DNA of 64,000 nucleotides from Cytospora piceicola (lineage: Eukaryota; Ascomycota; Sordariomycetes; Diaporthales; Cytosporaceae): the NCBI GenBank assembly GCA_023375675.1, contig JALQBC010000015.1:248001-312000 (forward strand). Direction: 5' to 3'. A program made the translations under genes and the position numbers. Positions 10,757-22,125 of this stretch are shown here, in pieces (position 1 is the first letter of the stretch; every line of letters begins with the position of its first letter). The notes under the pieces were generated by a model, which was given only the letters and a program-made list of their open reading frames with translations, had not been told where the DNA came from and did not search any database.

Positions 10757-12320
10757 ATGGCCCAAAACGAATCTGCCCCACCAAGGGACTACTTTGCCGA
10801 TTCCGAATCGAGCGATTTGTACGAAATGGACCATCACCATCCTTCTCCTCCTTCTCCTCCTCCTCCTCCTCATCCCAGACGAATGGTTCGCACCACCTTC
10901 AAGCCCACCAGGTCAAGACACGTCACGGTTCGCAGCCCCTCAGAGGAAGATCTGTTTGAGAGAACCTTTGACACTGGTATTCGTCGAACACCAACACCTT
11001 ATGCCCTTGTGCGTCACTCGTCTTCAGATGAGGAAGAGGACTACTACGAGACATCCAAGGCACACAACAAGCAACACAAGCAACCCAAGCAACAGAAGCC
11101 TGTGACTGAGAACGCGACTACCCCGCCTGGAAGATCACCTTACAACGCGCCAGCTGGCACGACTATCCAAAACGACGCCAACCAGGTCCACCTCCAGAGT
11201 CAACCTTTCAGCAATAACAACAACCAACCCTACCCTTACGCAATCAACTACGCTGGTCAGCCAGCGCCGATCCTCTTCGTCAATCCAGCCACGATGGAGG
11301 ATTACCAGAACTCAATCCCCAACAACAATGGCCTCCACTTCCAGCCTCAGGTGCCCGACACCTCTCTGGGCCCTATGATTCACAATTACCGCCCCAACTT
11401 TGACGGCGGTGTCTATTACGCACAACCTGGCATCGCTGTATGTCAACCTTCACCTTCCTATGTGGTCTCTTCCTCCCCCTTCATTCATTATCTTACACCT
11501 CACAACCAGCCAATTCGGCCTATCACCTTCGCGCAAGCTCCGCTTGTTGCCATGCCAGCTGTAGCGCCAGCTGTTGTCGTTTGCCCTCCCATTATCGCAA
11601 GTGCTCCAGTCTACACAACCCTGGGTTACAAGGGAGATGACCGAACGGTTGCTTCGCGCGAATTTGTTGTTGTGAGACGCGTCTCAACCCTCGAGCAATG
11701 TTTCTTTCTGTTCACAAACGCGTTACCTGCAGGACAAACTTGCTGACCTTTGTATTTGCTCATAGGGACCCCAAGGTGTCGCAGTTCCCATGCAAGCCGG
11801 CCCTGCCACCGCCCCCATCATGCCCATTATCGCGCAGCAGCCGTACCAGCAGCAGCCCTACCAGCAACAGCCCTATCAGCAGCAGCCGATGATGGTCGCC
11901 GGTGGTGTCCCAGGCGGCCAGCCAGTCATGATGGCTGCGCCTGGCGGCTTCGGCGGTGGAGTCCCACCTGGACAGCCCGTGCTTGTCAACGGTGGACCCG
12001 CGCCCATGATGGGAGGTGGTGGTCAGCCCGCCTTCATGATGCCAGGTAATAACACATTCCTTCCTATCCACAACGAGCCCGCGACGGGTATCGGCGAGAC
12101 GGCCGGCCAGGTCGCGGCAAATTACATGGCGAACCCCGAGCTCAACGAGCCACAGGATTTTAAGCCCGCCGACGAGAACCCCTCCCGCATGTACATGGTG
12201 CGCCAGCTCGACGGGCAGTACATCCAGATGCCACGCATCACGATCGATTCCTTCGGCAAGGGTGCCCGTTGGTACGCCACAGACGATGGAGTGTTCTATG
12301 CCGTTCGACTTGAGACGTAA
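10757..12320 (+). CDS. Pro/Gln-rich low-complexity protein (465 aa)
   Basis: Not assignable to a family. Exons 10757-11437, 11510-11671 and 11766-12320 are all in phase 0 (introns GTATGT..CCAG and GTGAGA..GCTGAC..TAG). The protein starts MAQNESAPPRDYF, has His/Pro runs (HHHPSPPSPPPPPHP), an acidic SSSDEEEDYYE patch, then long Asn/Gln/Pro/Tyr-rich disorder including a triplicated PYQQQ unit and Gly/Met/Pro repeats. The last ~80 residues are different: a folded-looking, conserved-style end with MYMVRQLDGQYIQMPRITID and RWYATDDGVFYAVRLE. This disordered body with a compact C-terminal cap suggests a scaffold or adaptor role, which is inference. The start is the first in-frame ATG. Confidence 0.72.
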
Positions 12321-13136
12321 AGGAGGGATGATGGAAGCGGGTATGAAATGGTCGGACGAGGGTTCTGAAATTCTTCGATGATTTTAGAGAAGGGCTGGGT
12401 TACTTGCACAGCCTATGGACGATATCAAGTCCCACCAGGGCCCACCAGGGCCTACCAGGGAGGACTTTTTGTCTGGATTCTCGATGTTTTGACGGTTTGC
12501 GCTTTGCAGGGCTCGATGGATCACTTCACTTTGATTCACTTGATAAAGCTCTCGCCCCGATCCTCGCCACGGATCTGTCTTTTCTGCTCTGCTCTCAGCT
12601 AAGGTCGCTTGACCTCGGCACATTGACGGCATACGCACGGTATTATGATGGCACATGGAAAAGGTAGCTATCCAATACAATTGGTGTTGCGCCACGAGTT
12701 AGTTCTCTACATTGCATGCTGTGACACTTGTGATACTTGTGATACTTGTGATTCTTGTGATTCTTGTGATATTTGTGATGGCATGAAGTCGATGAGGCTG
12801 AATAAGTTGCTCCAATAGACCCACAAGTTTATATGGCGTCAGGCCCTCTTAGCGCCGGGATAGGCCCTGTAGGCCCTGTCTCACAGACGTGACAGGGGGT
12901 CGGCAGCGCGGGGAAAACCCCACCTGCACCCCCAAGACGCGATCGAGCTTCGACCCCCACTTCAATCCGCTCCGCTTCACACAACGTCAGTTCAACCTCG
13001 CACGCGCAACAGGGGCACTTTCCGCAACTTTCGCCGCTCCTCTACCAGCACTTCTCTGCTAGCTACCTGTTCAGAGATTGCACAGCACTTTCTACACTTC
13101 GGCAGCTCGGCCAACAAACACCACAATACCACCAAA
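12321..13136. other. Intergenic region with tandem repeats
   Basis: 3' flank of the Pro/Gln-rich gene and promoter of dephospho-CoA kinase. Contains three CCACCAGGGC-like copies near 12430-12462 and a 9-bp tandem array at 12721-12780. The last ~100 bases are CA/CT-rich, as in fungal 5' UTRs. No gene supported. Confidence 0.5.
12721..12780. repeat. 9-bp tandem repeat array
   Basis: About seven copies of a CTTGTGATA-type unit with small variations (ATA, ATT, ACA). A minisatellite; no coding reading. Confidence 0.85.
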
Positions 13137-13961
13137 ATGCTCATCATCGGCCTGACCGGCGGCCTGGCAACCGGCAAATCCACCGTCTCCTCCATCCTCA
13201 GCTCCCCGCCTCACAACCTCCCCATCGTCGACGCCGACGTGCTCGCGCGCAAGGTGGTCGAGCCCGGGACGCCGGGGTACGCGGCCATCGTGCGGCACTT
13301 CGGGCCGACGACGCCGGACCTACTGGTGGCGGCGTCGGCGGAGATGCCCGAGGCGGGGCCGGCGGGGAGGGGGCGGCCGCTGAACAGGCCGGCGCTGGGG
13401 CGGCGGGTGTTTGGGGACTCTGCGGGGGCGCGGGAGGGCCGGGCGCGGCTGAACGGGATCGTGCACCCGGCGGTGCGGCGGGCGGCGTACGGGGCGCTGC
13501 TGCGGGCGTACCTGGGGGGCCACTGGGCCGTGGTGTGGGACGTGCCGCTGCTGTTCGAGGTGGGCGTCGACGGGCTGTGCGGGGCCGTGGTGGTGGTCTC
13601 GGTGGGGGACCCGGCGGTGCAGATGGCGCGGCTGCGGGCGCGGGACCCGCACCTCAGCGCGGGGGAGGCGGAGGACAGGGTGAGGAGCCAGATGGACGTC
13701 CGGGTCAAGGCGCGGCGGTGCGAGGCGAGGGGGCCGGGGAGGGGGGTGGTGCTGCTGAACGATGGGGACAAGGAGGAGCTGAGGGTGGAGGTCGAGAGGG
13801 CGCTGAGAGGGCTCCGGGAGGGGAGCCCTTGGTGGTGGAGCACGGCGCTGTGGGTGTGCCCGCCGCTGGCCGTGGCTGCTGGCGTGTGGACCCTCGCGGT
13901 GAACTGGAGGGCTGGTAGGAGGTGGGAGAGGCAGGAGGCGATGGAGAAGGCGAAGCTTTGA
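13137..13961 (+). CDS. CAB5: Dephospho-CoA kinase (CoaE/Cab5 family)
   Basis: Catalyses the last step of coenzyme A synthesis, phosphorylating the 3'-hydroxyl of dephospho-CoA with ATP. Intronless, 274 residues. The P-loop GGLATGKST is at residues 8-16, followed by the family's DADVLARKVVEPGTPGY segment, a RLNGIVHPAVRR block, WDVPLLFEVG (substrate lid/acidic residues) and the adenine-binding-side RLRARD and QMDVRVKARRCEA region. After the kinase domain comes a hydrophobic stretch (STALWVCPPLAVAAGVWTLA), probably one membrane anchor, then a basic tail; fungal and animal versions are often membrane- or mitochondria-associated. The coding strand is extremely GC-rich with G-rich third positions, so weak-looking regions may just reflect composition bias. 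Confidence 0.92.
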   Translation: MLIIGLTGGLATGKSTVSSILSSPPHNLPIVDADVLARKVVEPGTPGYAAIVRHFGPTTPDLLVAASAEMPEAGPAGRGRPLNRPALGRRVFGDSAGAREGRARLNGIVHPAVRRAAYGALLRAYLGGHWAVVWDVPLLFEVGVDGLCGAVVVVSVGDPAVQMARLRARDPHLSAGEAEDRVRSQMDVRVKARRCEARGPGRGVVLLNDGDKEELRVEVERALRGLREGSPWWWSTALWVCPPLAVAAGVWTLAVNWRAGRRWERQEAMEKAKL

Positions 13962-14571
13962 GGGGCTAGGAAGCAGGTTTAGGGAGGAGGGGAGCATGTG
14001 GCATATGGGGCTCGGTGGCATGAATATGGGCAAGGCCTCGGTGGCGATGAGTATATGTCATTTACAAGGGCTTCTACGGCTAACGGAAATATCATAAGCG
14101 TTGGTACCGAGGGAACGATGGTTCCAGAGCTTTGATGGAGGAGGTTGTTCCCCGTGATCGTATATCTGCCTAGGTGGTCAGCGTTGATGGCGAAATGGTT
14201 GCCAGGAGAGGTAGAGTAAGGCGCCCGTTCCCATGACGACTTCGGTATTACCTGGCGCCAGTAGTCATTTGATTGTGACCATTCCAAAGATGGGAAACCT
14301 CAATACACCTGGCGTTGACATCAACCTCCCTCCTTCCCACTTCCCTCCCAAGTGACATGGTACTAACCAATCTCACTTTCCAACTCAAACTTTGAACTGA
14401 CTTAACTTGTTTCAGTAAACTCCTTCATCTACTCTACTTCACACCAACAAACCTTCTCTTGCCATCAGATCAATCGAGTTCATCACGATTTCATCCACCA
14501 ATTGATTCTCGCTTTCGTCACAAACCACCTTCATCATCAAGATCTAAGTGAGCGTCCAGAGTGTCGAAAAG
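13962..14571. other. Intergenic region
   Basis: 3' flank of the kinase and promoter/5' UTR of the GW-rich gene. The 14320-14560 stretch is pyrimidine-rich with CAATCT/CATCA patches, consistent with a leader. No gene or repeat supported. Confidence 0.45.
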
Positions 14572-17500
14572 ATGAGTCGGTCACGTTGGCCACCCAATTC
14601 CCTCTCGGAATGGGTGGTTGGACAGAACTTCAAGAGCACCCCTCGACGCTCCTCTAGCCAGAAAAAGATCTTGAATATCGCCTTCTCCGAAGACGAGCTT
14701 TCTGGCGACGAGACAATCGAAATCACGTTGAATGGACGACGTAACGGCAGTCGCGCCACGAGACAGCCATCCGTCGAATCTTCGCAAGCTCGACGTGTCA
14801 GGTTCGACCGCGACCGCAGGCCTCTAAAGTCAGCTTTGAAGAAGAAGGCGGGCTCTGGCAGTGAGTCTGACACGCTTGTAGATGAAAGCTCTGAAGACCC
14901 TTCGACGAGTGACGATGAGTCCTCTGCGATAGAAGAAAGCGACACCTCAGAGGAGGAGGCATGGGCCTCTAGGAGGCAGAAGCTACATGCGATTAGGAAG
15001 GCGAGGGCAGCAGCTATCTGCAAAAAGAATGACTCCGAGGAATCTTCGGCCATAGAAAAGGACCTTCCTCACCCCACATGCCGCTGTACGGAATGCGTGA
15101 AGGGACGCAAAATCATGGAGACGATGGTTCAATTCGAGGCGATGCAGGAAGCCGCCAAGAATAATACGATCCAACAGAAGGGCAAACAAAAGGGAAAAGG
15201 CAGAGCCAAGAAGGACGAGGATACATCAACTGAAGCCACATCTGCTGAGACCACATCTGCCGAGGCCAGCGCTACGGATGCCAGCGAGGCAAGCCAACCA
15301 GCGGACACAGAAGACGACAAGAAGGCTACGTCTAAGCAGAAGAACAAGAAAAGCTCGCCCAAGGGGAACAACAAGAAGTCGACTACAAATACCAACAACA
15401 AGAAACCGTCTCCCAAGCAAGATAAAAAGTCCTCGCCGAAGGACACAGAGACACCAAAGCCGGTCAACAAGGACGCCTTCAAGCTCCCTACGTATCCGAA
15501 ATCCATGGAGCCCAACCTCATCATGCCCATCAGGTCCAAAGTCCTTCAATGCGAACATACCATTGAAGGTCCCAGCGACCCACGGCCTAATGCCTTCATC
15601 GACACTGGGAAGGGTATTGTGAGAGTCTACCACGGCCCAACTTGGGGAAACCATACTGCCGAACTGTATGGAAGACTCAATCCTGCCAAACTACCATCCC
15701 CACTTCCTCCCTCTGCCAGACCTTACCCCGACATCCACGGATACCCTCCTGGACCACCAGGACCCCCTGGCTATTATGGACCGCCGCCCTATGGTCCTTA
15801 CCCTCCATACCCTCCTTACCCTCCCGCCGGTCCCTCGCCGCCATTCCATCATGCCGGTCCTCGACGAGGAACACCTCCCGCCAAGAATATGTTCCCAGGC
15901 ACAAAAGACGGACCGAATGTTATAAATGCCAATATGCCAAGAATCGCAGAGATGAAAGAAGACGCTTCCAAGGGTATGGGACTCACCGGCTGTGCCTGGC
16001 CAAGCACACCTGAAATGCTTCGGGAGGCACGTGCTGAGGAGCAACAGGAGAAGGCCAGATCTGAAGCTGCCAACAATGTCGGACCCTCACAAGGTGCTGG
16101 CTCCCGGAAGGGGTCTCAGAATGGTGCCAATGCTGGCTGGGACTCGGGTGCAAACCAGGGCGGCTGGGATAAAAGTGGGAGCAACGCCTGGGGTAAGCAG
16201 CCTACTCCCAATGCCCCCATGGCTTCACCAACTGACGGCGCTCAAGGCGCAGGCGGCGGCACAGGAGGTGATGCCTGGGGAAACCCGAGTGGAGATGGCA
16301 TAGCGAAGCCGGTTGATTTCAGCACATGGGGTGACAACAATGGTGGCAATGAGCGTAGTAAGTCTATCTGTTCTTCAACCCCATGGGCAAATGCAGTCAT
16401 GGCTAATATACTGCAGCGAGCAACAAGAATTCCGAAGGCAGTCAGAAGAGTCTGCGCTGGGGTAAGCCTGACCCCCACAGTGTTCCCTTCCGTCGTACAA
16501 ACCCCCGCCCTACGAGTTTCAAGCCCCCGTCTGTTCAACCTGATGAGGGTGGAACTGGATGGGGGGACCAGGACGCCAGACAAGGAGGCAGCCAGGGTTG
16601 GGGCGCCCCAGGTGCTGCCAATGACGATTGGAACGCTCCCGGCCATACCGACAACACGAAGAAAGGCTGGGAGAGCGGATCTCATACCGTCCAAGATTGG
16701 ATTCTGAATGATGCTAATCATGCCGGTGGGTTGAATGGTGTAGCTGACAATCTTGTCCAAGCAAGCCCCAACAACGGAGCTGGTGCAAACACGTGGGGCG
16801 GCCCTCCAGGCTCCAAACCACAATCGCAAAAGCCTTCCCCCCGTCCTAGCAAGGATGGTGGATGGGCAAACACTGGCTGGGACGCAGGAAACGACAACAA
16901 TGCGGGTCCCGGGCCCATGCCAGGAGGCTGGGTCGAGAACGGTGGAGATCAGGCACGCAACTATAATGGGGGCTCTGACCGGCCTCCTCCTGACTGGAAT
17001 CAAAACCACAGTAACAATAACGGTGGCAGCGGCGGCAATTATCGGCGTGCTAGTCCCAGTGAACGATTTGTCGGTGCTTTTGGCTGGCCTGAAGGTCAGG
17101 GTCCACCTCCGAGAGGCGGAAATAACGGGTGGAACGGAAATGATGGCTACAACGCTCCTCAAGGTCAATCAGGTGGTGGTTGGAACGGCGGAAAAGATGG
17201 TAATGGAGGTCATCAAAACACCCAACGAGGTCCACCGGTCAATGGCAACAATGGGTGGAACAGGAATGGGGGCTACAACACACCGCAGAACCAACCAGCC
17301 GGCAGTTGGAACGGCGGAAATGGCAGCAGTGGAGGGCGCGATGCTCCTCCTGCGTCTCAGCCACGGCGAACTCCCAATCAGACCGGCGGCGGTGGCTGGG
17401 GCGGCGAAAACCAGTACCAAGGCGGGGGCAACGGCTGGACCAGCTACGAGAAGAAGAAAGGAAGCCCTGCGCCAGCTTGGAACGCAGGAGGTGGCGGCGG

Positions 17501-17624
17501 AGGGGGCGGAGGAGGCGGCGGTGGGTGGGATGACAACCCACCGAACAACGCCGGGCCTACCAACAGCTCATGGGCAAATCTGGATCTCGCCCAAGACACC
17601 GGAGGGAAAGTCGATAACTGGTAG
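14572..17624 (+). CDS. Gly-Trp-rich disordered protein (997 aa)
   Basis: Two exons, 14572-16357 and 16417-17624, joined across a 59-nt intron (GTAAGT..GCTAATA..GCAG). The frame is then continuous to 17624, although it looks broken if the intron is read through. N-terminal third: basic/Ser-rich, with acidic SSEDPSTSDDESS patches, one Cys motif (CRCTECVKGR) and long Lys/Ser/Thr repeats (KKSSPKGNNKKS). Middle: a short conserved-looking segment (LPTYPKSMEPNLIMPIRSKV.., GIVRVYHGPTWGNHTAELYG) and a Pro/Tyr/Gly run (GYYGPPPYGPYPPYPPY). C-terminal ~400 residues: Gly/Asn-rich with about twenty GW or WG dipeptides, each in a disordered setting, plus an 18-residue Gly-rich run near the end. No enzyme or membrane domain is visible. 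GW/WG arrays can bind Argonaute proteins in known cases; whether this one does is conjecture. Confidence 0.78.
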
Positions 17625-18730
17625 GGGCGGAGATGAGACGCGTCGGCGCTCTGGTGGCTGATTAGTTCTGCAACGTCTTTACATTTTCAGCGTTGAATTA
17701 CTACACAAGTCTGGCATGGCTGGTTTGACGAGATTGCGGTTCAGTCACTAGGCATGGTCTTGTGGCGGCGTTGACCTTTAGGCACCTGGGAAGTTAGATT
17801 GCAGTGTGGTGCGGTGCGGTAGACAAGATGGTGGTCATGACAGAGTGCGATGGTTTCTATTCAACGTGTATTGTGCTTTCATGGATAGCCGTTGAATAAG
17901 AGGATGCATCAACCACTTCTTGCACTGGAGTCGACTCGCCCTTTGAAGAGCGCCACCGTCAAGTGTTGCATCGAGCCTGCTATGGCCTTTTACATACCGA
18001 ATCAAGTCCTTAGATACTTATGTAGCCACACTCATAGTTGCTTTATAAGACGAACAAATGAAAATCAAGGCGTAACAGGCACAGTTTTGGTTTAAAGTTA
18101 ATTAGCCAAATCCAGGGCATACGTGTATGTACATGACCCCATTCCGTACGTCCTCGAAACCTTTCTCTGCTCAACATGTAGCGAAGCCTCCCCTCTCCAA
18201 TCCAGCCCGTTTTCTCCGTCATAACATATGTGTGGCGAACGATACAGCTCCCATGGCCACGAAGAACGCTTCGCACCAAGATTGAGGACGAGAAGACCGT
18301 GTCACGCTGGCGGAACGTGTCTGAGCAGATGAGCTGGTGGCAGCGACAGAGACACTGGTTGGGTATAGTGCCAGCGAGATACTCGTGCTGACGGGCACAT
18401 GAGAGCTGTTGGTGATCGGTTCGCCGAGGGAACATCCCTAGGCTTATCAGAGCACTCCTCAAAGTCGGGGCACTCCACTCACTTACCATGGGATAGAAGA
18501 ATGTTCCGCTCAACATCGTGACCGGGATACAGTCGTTGATACACTGTGCATTCCACGCGCCCGGATATTTCTCTCTGTATATTGCGTCTTCATCTATACT
18601 GTACGGACGATGGTCTGCGAAGCTCTGGCTCTATATCAGGTCCTACCACTCACTCAAGGTACGACGGAGACAAACATACGCATCAGAGCAGACTGCCACC
18701 AAGTCAAGACAGCCGTATTCACAGTATAGG
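17625..18730. other. Intergenic region
   Basis: About 1.1 kb with no supported gene. A 157-codon minus-strand frame at 18043-18516 has no recognisable features. Probably the 3' flank of the GW-rich gene plus decayed sequence upstream of the pseudogene. Confidence 0.45.
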
Positions 18731-20042
18731 ATGAGGCCGCCTCCTTCGCAAGTTGCCGCACCTTTCAGTTCCGGGCATGTGCCATGTCGCGGTGATATAA
18801 GTGATACCGACACAGAGTGGAGAATATCGATCTGTCAGTTGTATGAGGGAGGCGTCAGGGTTGATACAGATGAAGGTGGGACTTACTCAGGGGGACTTGT
18901 CAGCGAGTTCTGGAATTTCACCAACTTCATGTCCATGTCACTTACTGCGGAAAGTTACAGCGCGGACACGACCACGTACGGTACGGCGTACCTGATTCTC
19001 AACTCAACACTTGGCAGCCAATATAATTGGAGCACAAGTCCGTGGACAACTGGCGGCAATACGACAGGACACTCTCCCGTTGCGTACCAGGAAAGAGGCG
19101 AGTGGCTGGGTCTTGTCTACTCCAAATCAAATGTCGTCCTCAGCGTCTCTCTCTGTTACGCCGCGTTCGACTTCGCCGACATGTCGGTGGATATCTCGAG
19201 CAATACCAACAGAACAGAGACCAGTTTCGACCCAGTCTATGACACAAACACGTCAATGTACACATTCACCGCACTACGGGAGGCCATGGGCCAGAACCAG
19301 ACTGCCTCCCTCTCAGACCGTCGACAGTTGCAGCTAGCAGGGAAGTCGAGCTGGCTCACCAACCCAGGAGAAAATTCCGCTGTGAACGTGAGCTCAACAT
19401 CACTCCAACCATCAACAGGCACGAGCTTCAGCTCCGAGCTATATCTCCGGTCCCTTGCGGACATGGGCGTCAGCTCCAAGTTGGTCTTCGCGCTAGGCAA
19501 CATCGGCAACATCTCGGCCATCATCGTCCCCGGCGCCACATGCCCTGAAGCCCCGCTCGAGGACGTCGACTGTGTGGTCCCGGACATCATGCACATCTGG
19601 CTCATCCAGGAGATCCTGCGCACGGGCGGGTCCATCGCCTTCGCCCTGCAGACCATGATCACGCTGCTGAGCAGCAATATCTACTACGACCAGATGGGCC
19701 AGTTCGACAAGGTCACCGAGGCCAACACGACCATGTACCAGGTGGCCTCTGTGCCCGTTCGCGCACCGCGGCCTCGCCGCCGCCGCCGCCGCGCTGCTGG
19801 TGCACACCGCCACCGTCGCCGCCGTCCTGGCCCTGTTCCTGCGGCGGACGTCCTTGTCGCGCCTGGGCGCGTGCTGGAGCGCCCTCGCGCAGGTCGGCGC
19901 CGGGGACGTCGCCGAGCACCTGCGGTACGCGACGCTGCTGGGCGACGGCCAGGTCGAGGGGCGGATGAGGAGGAGGGCGGTCGGGCACGAGAAGGTGCGC
20001 CTGGAGGCGGCGGGGGAGGAGGTTGTCTTCGCCCATGGCTAG
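18731..20042 (+). pseudogene. Truncated, frameshifted fungal membrane-protein gene (ectodomain plus last TM)
   Basis: The plus-strand frame encodes the extracellular part and C-terminal helix typical of a large family of uncharacterised ~700-900 residue fungal plasma-membrane proteins. Visible pieces are SEFWNFTNFMSMSLTAESYS, many N-glycosylation sites (NST, NWS, NTT, NRT, NVS), ERGEWLGLVYSKSNVVLSVS, and the pre-membrane helix MHIWLIQEILRTGGSIAFAL with NIYYDQMGQFD. Close to 19750-19770 the frame shifts by one base. The proper continuation (HRGLAAAAAALLVHTATVAA, ALFLRR, WSALAQVGAG.., ending VVFAHG) is in another frame and stops at 20042. The N-terminal membrane helices expected of the family are not found upstream. 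So the gene is both 5'-truncated and frameshifted; a sequencing indel could explain the shift but not the missing 5' half. Confidence 0.6.
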
Positions 20043-20727
20043 GCGGGGATGGGAACCCCAGAGTCGAGGTTCCCAGGTGCCTTTTTGTGTGTCGCTCATG
20101 TACACTGACCGGGTGTACGACTTGTTGCGAGCGCGCGCCGTAGACCCCATGCCACAGAGGAAAAGGAGGGACAAAAGCAAAAGAAAAAAAAAAGGGGGGG
20201 GGGGATCTCTTGTTTGGGGACTATCAGTCCGAAGAAGAGCAAAGGCTAGTGCGTGTGTATGGTCATAATTCTGGTAGCGTGTTTTGCGAATAGGGGTAAT
20301 CATGTTCTATATCGCCTTCCGGAGTAAGTTCTTCAACAATCAACCGAGCGGAGTTATGGAGGAACTAATGCTAACCGGGGAGTTAATCGACGGATGTTAG
20401 GGTATGATGGGGGACATTTCTCGAGCTACAACGAAATACAACTGTTGTCAGAGTGGTGAGTTGTATTGGAGGCTACCCGAAAAGGTGCCAGAGCTGGCCT
20501 GCTGGCACAGAATTCTACATCTCCCAGGTTGACCTTATTCCATGTCCCAAATAAAAACAGAGCACGATAGTACATGAAGCCAAGTTTTGGGTCAATCTGA
20601 TGTGGCTTATGCAACCAAGAAATCACGTAAGCAACGATTTTGCTCTAAACGCCACCTGTCTCCCAAAATAATAATGTGATCTGTGCGTGCACGCAAATGG
20701 ACCGAGAAGGTTCGGTAGGCAAAAGCC
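20043..20727. other. Intergenic region
   Basis: 3' flanks of the pseudogene and of eIF5 (opposite strand). Contains an A-run followed by a G-run at about 20185-20202. No gene supported. Confidence 0.45.
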
Positions 20728-22125
20728 TTACTCGTCATCCTCTTCCTCAGACTCCTCCTCCTCCTCGGACTCCTCGGATTCGGCCTCCTCGAGCCACTTG
20801 AGGAAGGGCTCGGCGGCCTTGCGAATCTTGCGAGAAGTGGAGATCGAGTCAGTATACTTCTTGCTGGCCTTGCCACCCCACTTCTGGATGACCTCCTCAG
20901 AAGCAAGATCGTGGTGGTAGTAGAGCTGGAGGATCTTGACGATCTTGTTGAGGCACTCGGGCTGGGCCTTGAGACGGTCACTGATGTAGCGCTCGGTAGC
21001 GCCAAGGAGAGACTTCTGGTGGCGCTCGGATTCGCCAATGATCTAGAAATGACTAATGTTAGCGGCTGGAAAATCATCTCGGGGAATATTCTGTTTCTGC
21101 TGCAGTATGCGTACCTTCTTGAGCATGCTAGCACGCTTGGGGATCTGGGCAATGATCTGGTCGTCGAAGAGGGTCAGGACGAGCACCAGAACAGTTCGGT
21201 GCTTGCCCTCAATACCCAGCTCCTTGGCCTTGATGTAGATGTCGACGTCCTCGACCTTGTCGACGCTGCCCTTCTCCTCGGCCTGCGCCTGGATCCAGTC
21301 ACCCAGCTGGTCGTAGACAGTGTTTCCACCGCCCTCGCCATCCTCGTCCTCGTCTTCGTTGAGGACGAGCTTCTGCTTGAACTCGCCGGGCAGGTTCTGC
21401 TGGCGGGCCCTGACAGCCTCCTCGCTCATGTCGACAGCCCAGTCATCATCCTTGACCTCGATCGTCTCGTTCTTAAGGACCTGAGCCTCGGCCTTGATCT
21501 TGCGGGTGAAAGCATCATCGTCGCTGGCGATGTCGCCGTTGGCATCTCCGATGTCCTCGACAGGTTCCTTGTCGGCGGAGTTGTCGGAGTTGTCATCACC
21601 GCTACCGCTGCCGTTGCCGTTGGCGGTGCCGTTTTGCTTGGCCTTGCGGGCAGCCTTGCGCTCAGCCTTGTCCTTCTTGCCCTTCTTGGGGGTGGTCTTC
21701 AGAATGAAGCCGCTCAGCTTGTGGCGCAAGTCGACGGCGGAGCGCTGACCACAGGCCTTGCAGTCGAGGATGATGTGGCCATCCTTGATGTTGACGACGG
21801 TCTCGGGGTTCTTGCACTTGTGGCAAAGAACGAACTTCTTGATGAAGACATCGAGAAGGTCCTGGAGCTTGCTAGACTCATGAGCACCGTTGATGATCCA
21901 GCGGTCATCCTTGGGGTCAATGTTGGTCTGGGCACCAAGCTCGAAGCCGAAGAACTTGATCAAGTAGGAGCCAGGCCGGGCGAGGGACTGGGCGACGCTG
22001 GTCAGGTTGACAATGACGGTCTTGATACCGTTGCCCTTGCCTTCGACCTTGGTCTGGAGACGCTCCATCTTGTAGCGGTAGAAGGCGTCGCTGACATCGC
22101 GACGAACGTTGAGAAGGGAAGCCAT
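20728..22125 (-). CDS. TIF5: Translation initiation factor eIF5
   Basis: eIF5 is the GTPase-activating protein for eIF2 in the 43S pre-initiation complex and governs start-codon recognition. Exons 22125-21115 and 21042-20728 (72-nt intron GTACGC..CTAACAT..TAG, phase 0) give 441 residues. The N-terminal domain starts [20 protein letters not shown], containing the conserved Arg at about 15 used for GTP hydrolysis. The zinc ribbon has C101, C104, C122 and C125 (CHKC..CKAC). A charged Lys-rich linker and Asp/Asn-rich spacer follow, then the C-terminal W2 HEAT domain ([20 protein letters not shown].., [20 protein letters not shown]) and an acidic tail rich in Glu/Asp. All hallmarks are present and the length fits fungal eIF5. 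Confidence 0.97.

Noticed and set aside
18043..18516. 157-codon minus-strand frame
   Set aside because: No protein-like features, no introns needed, and only chance openness; no family resemblance.
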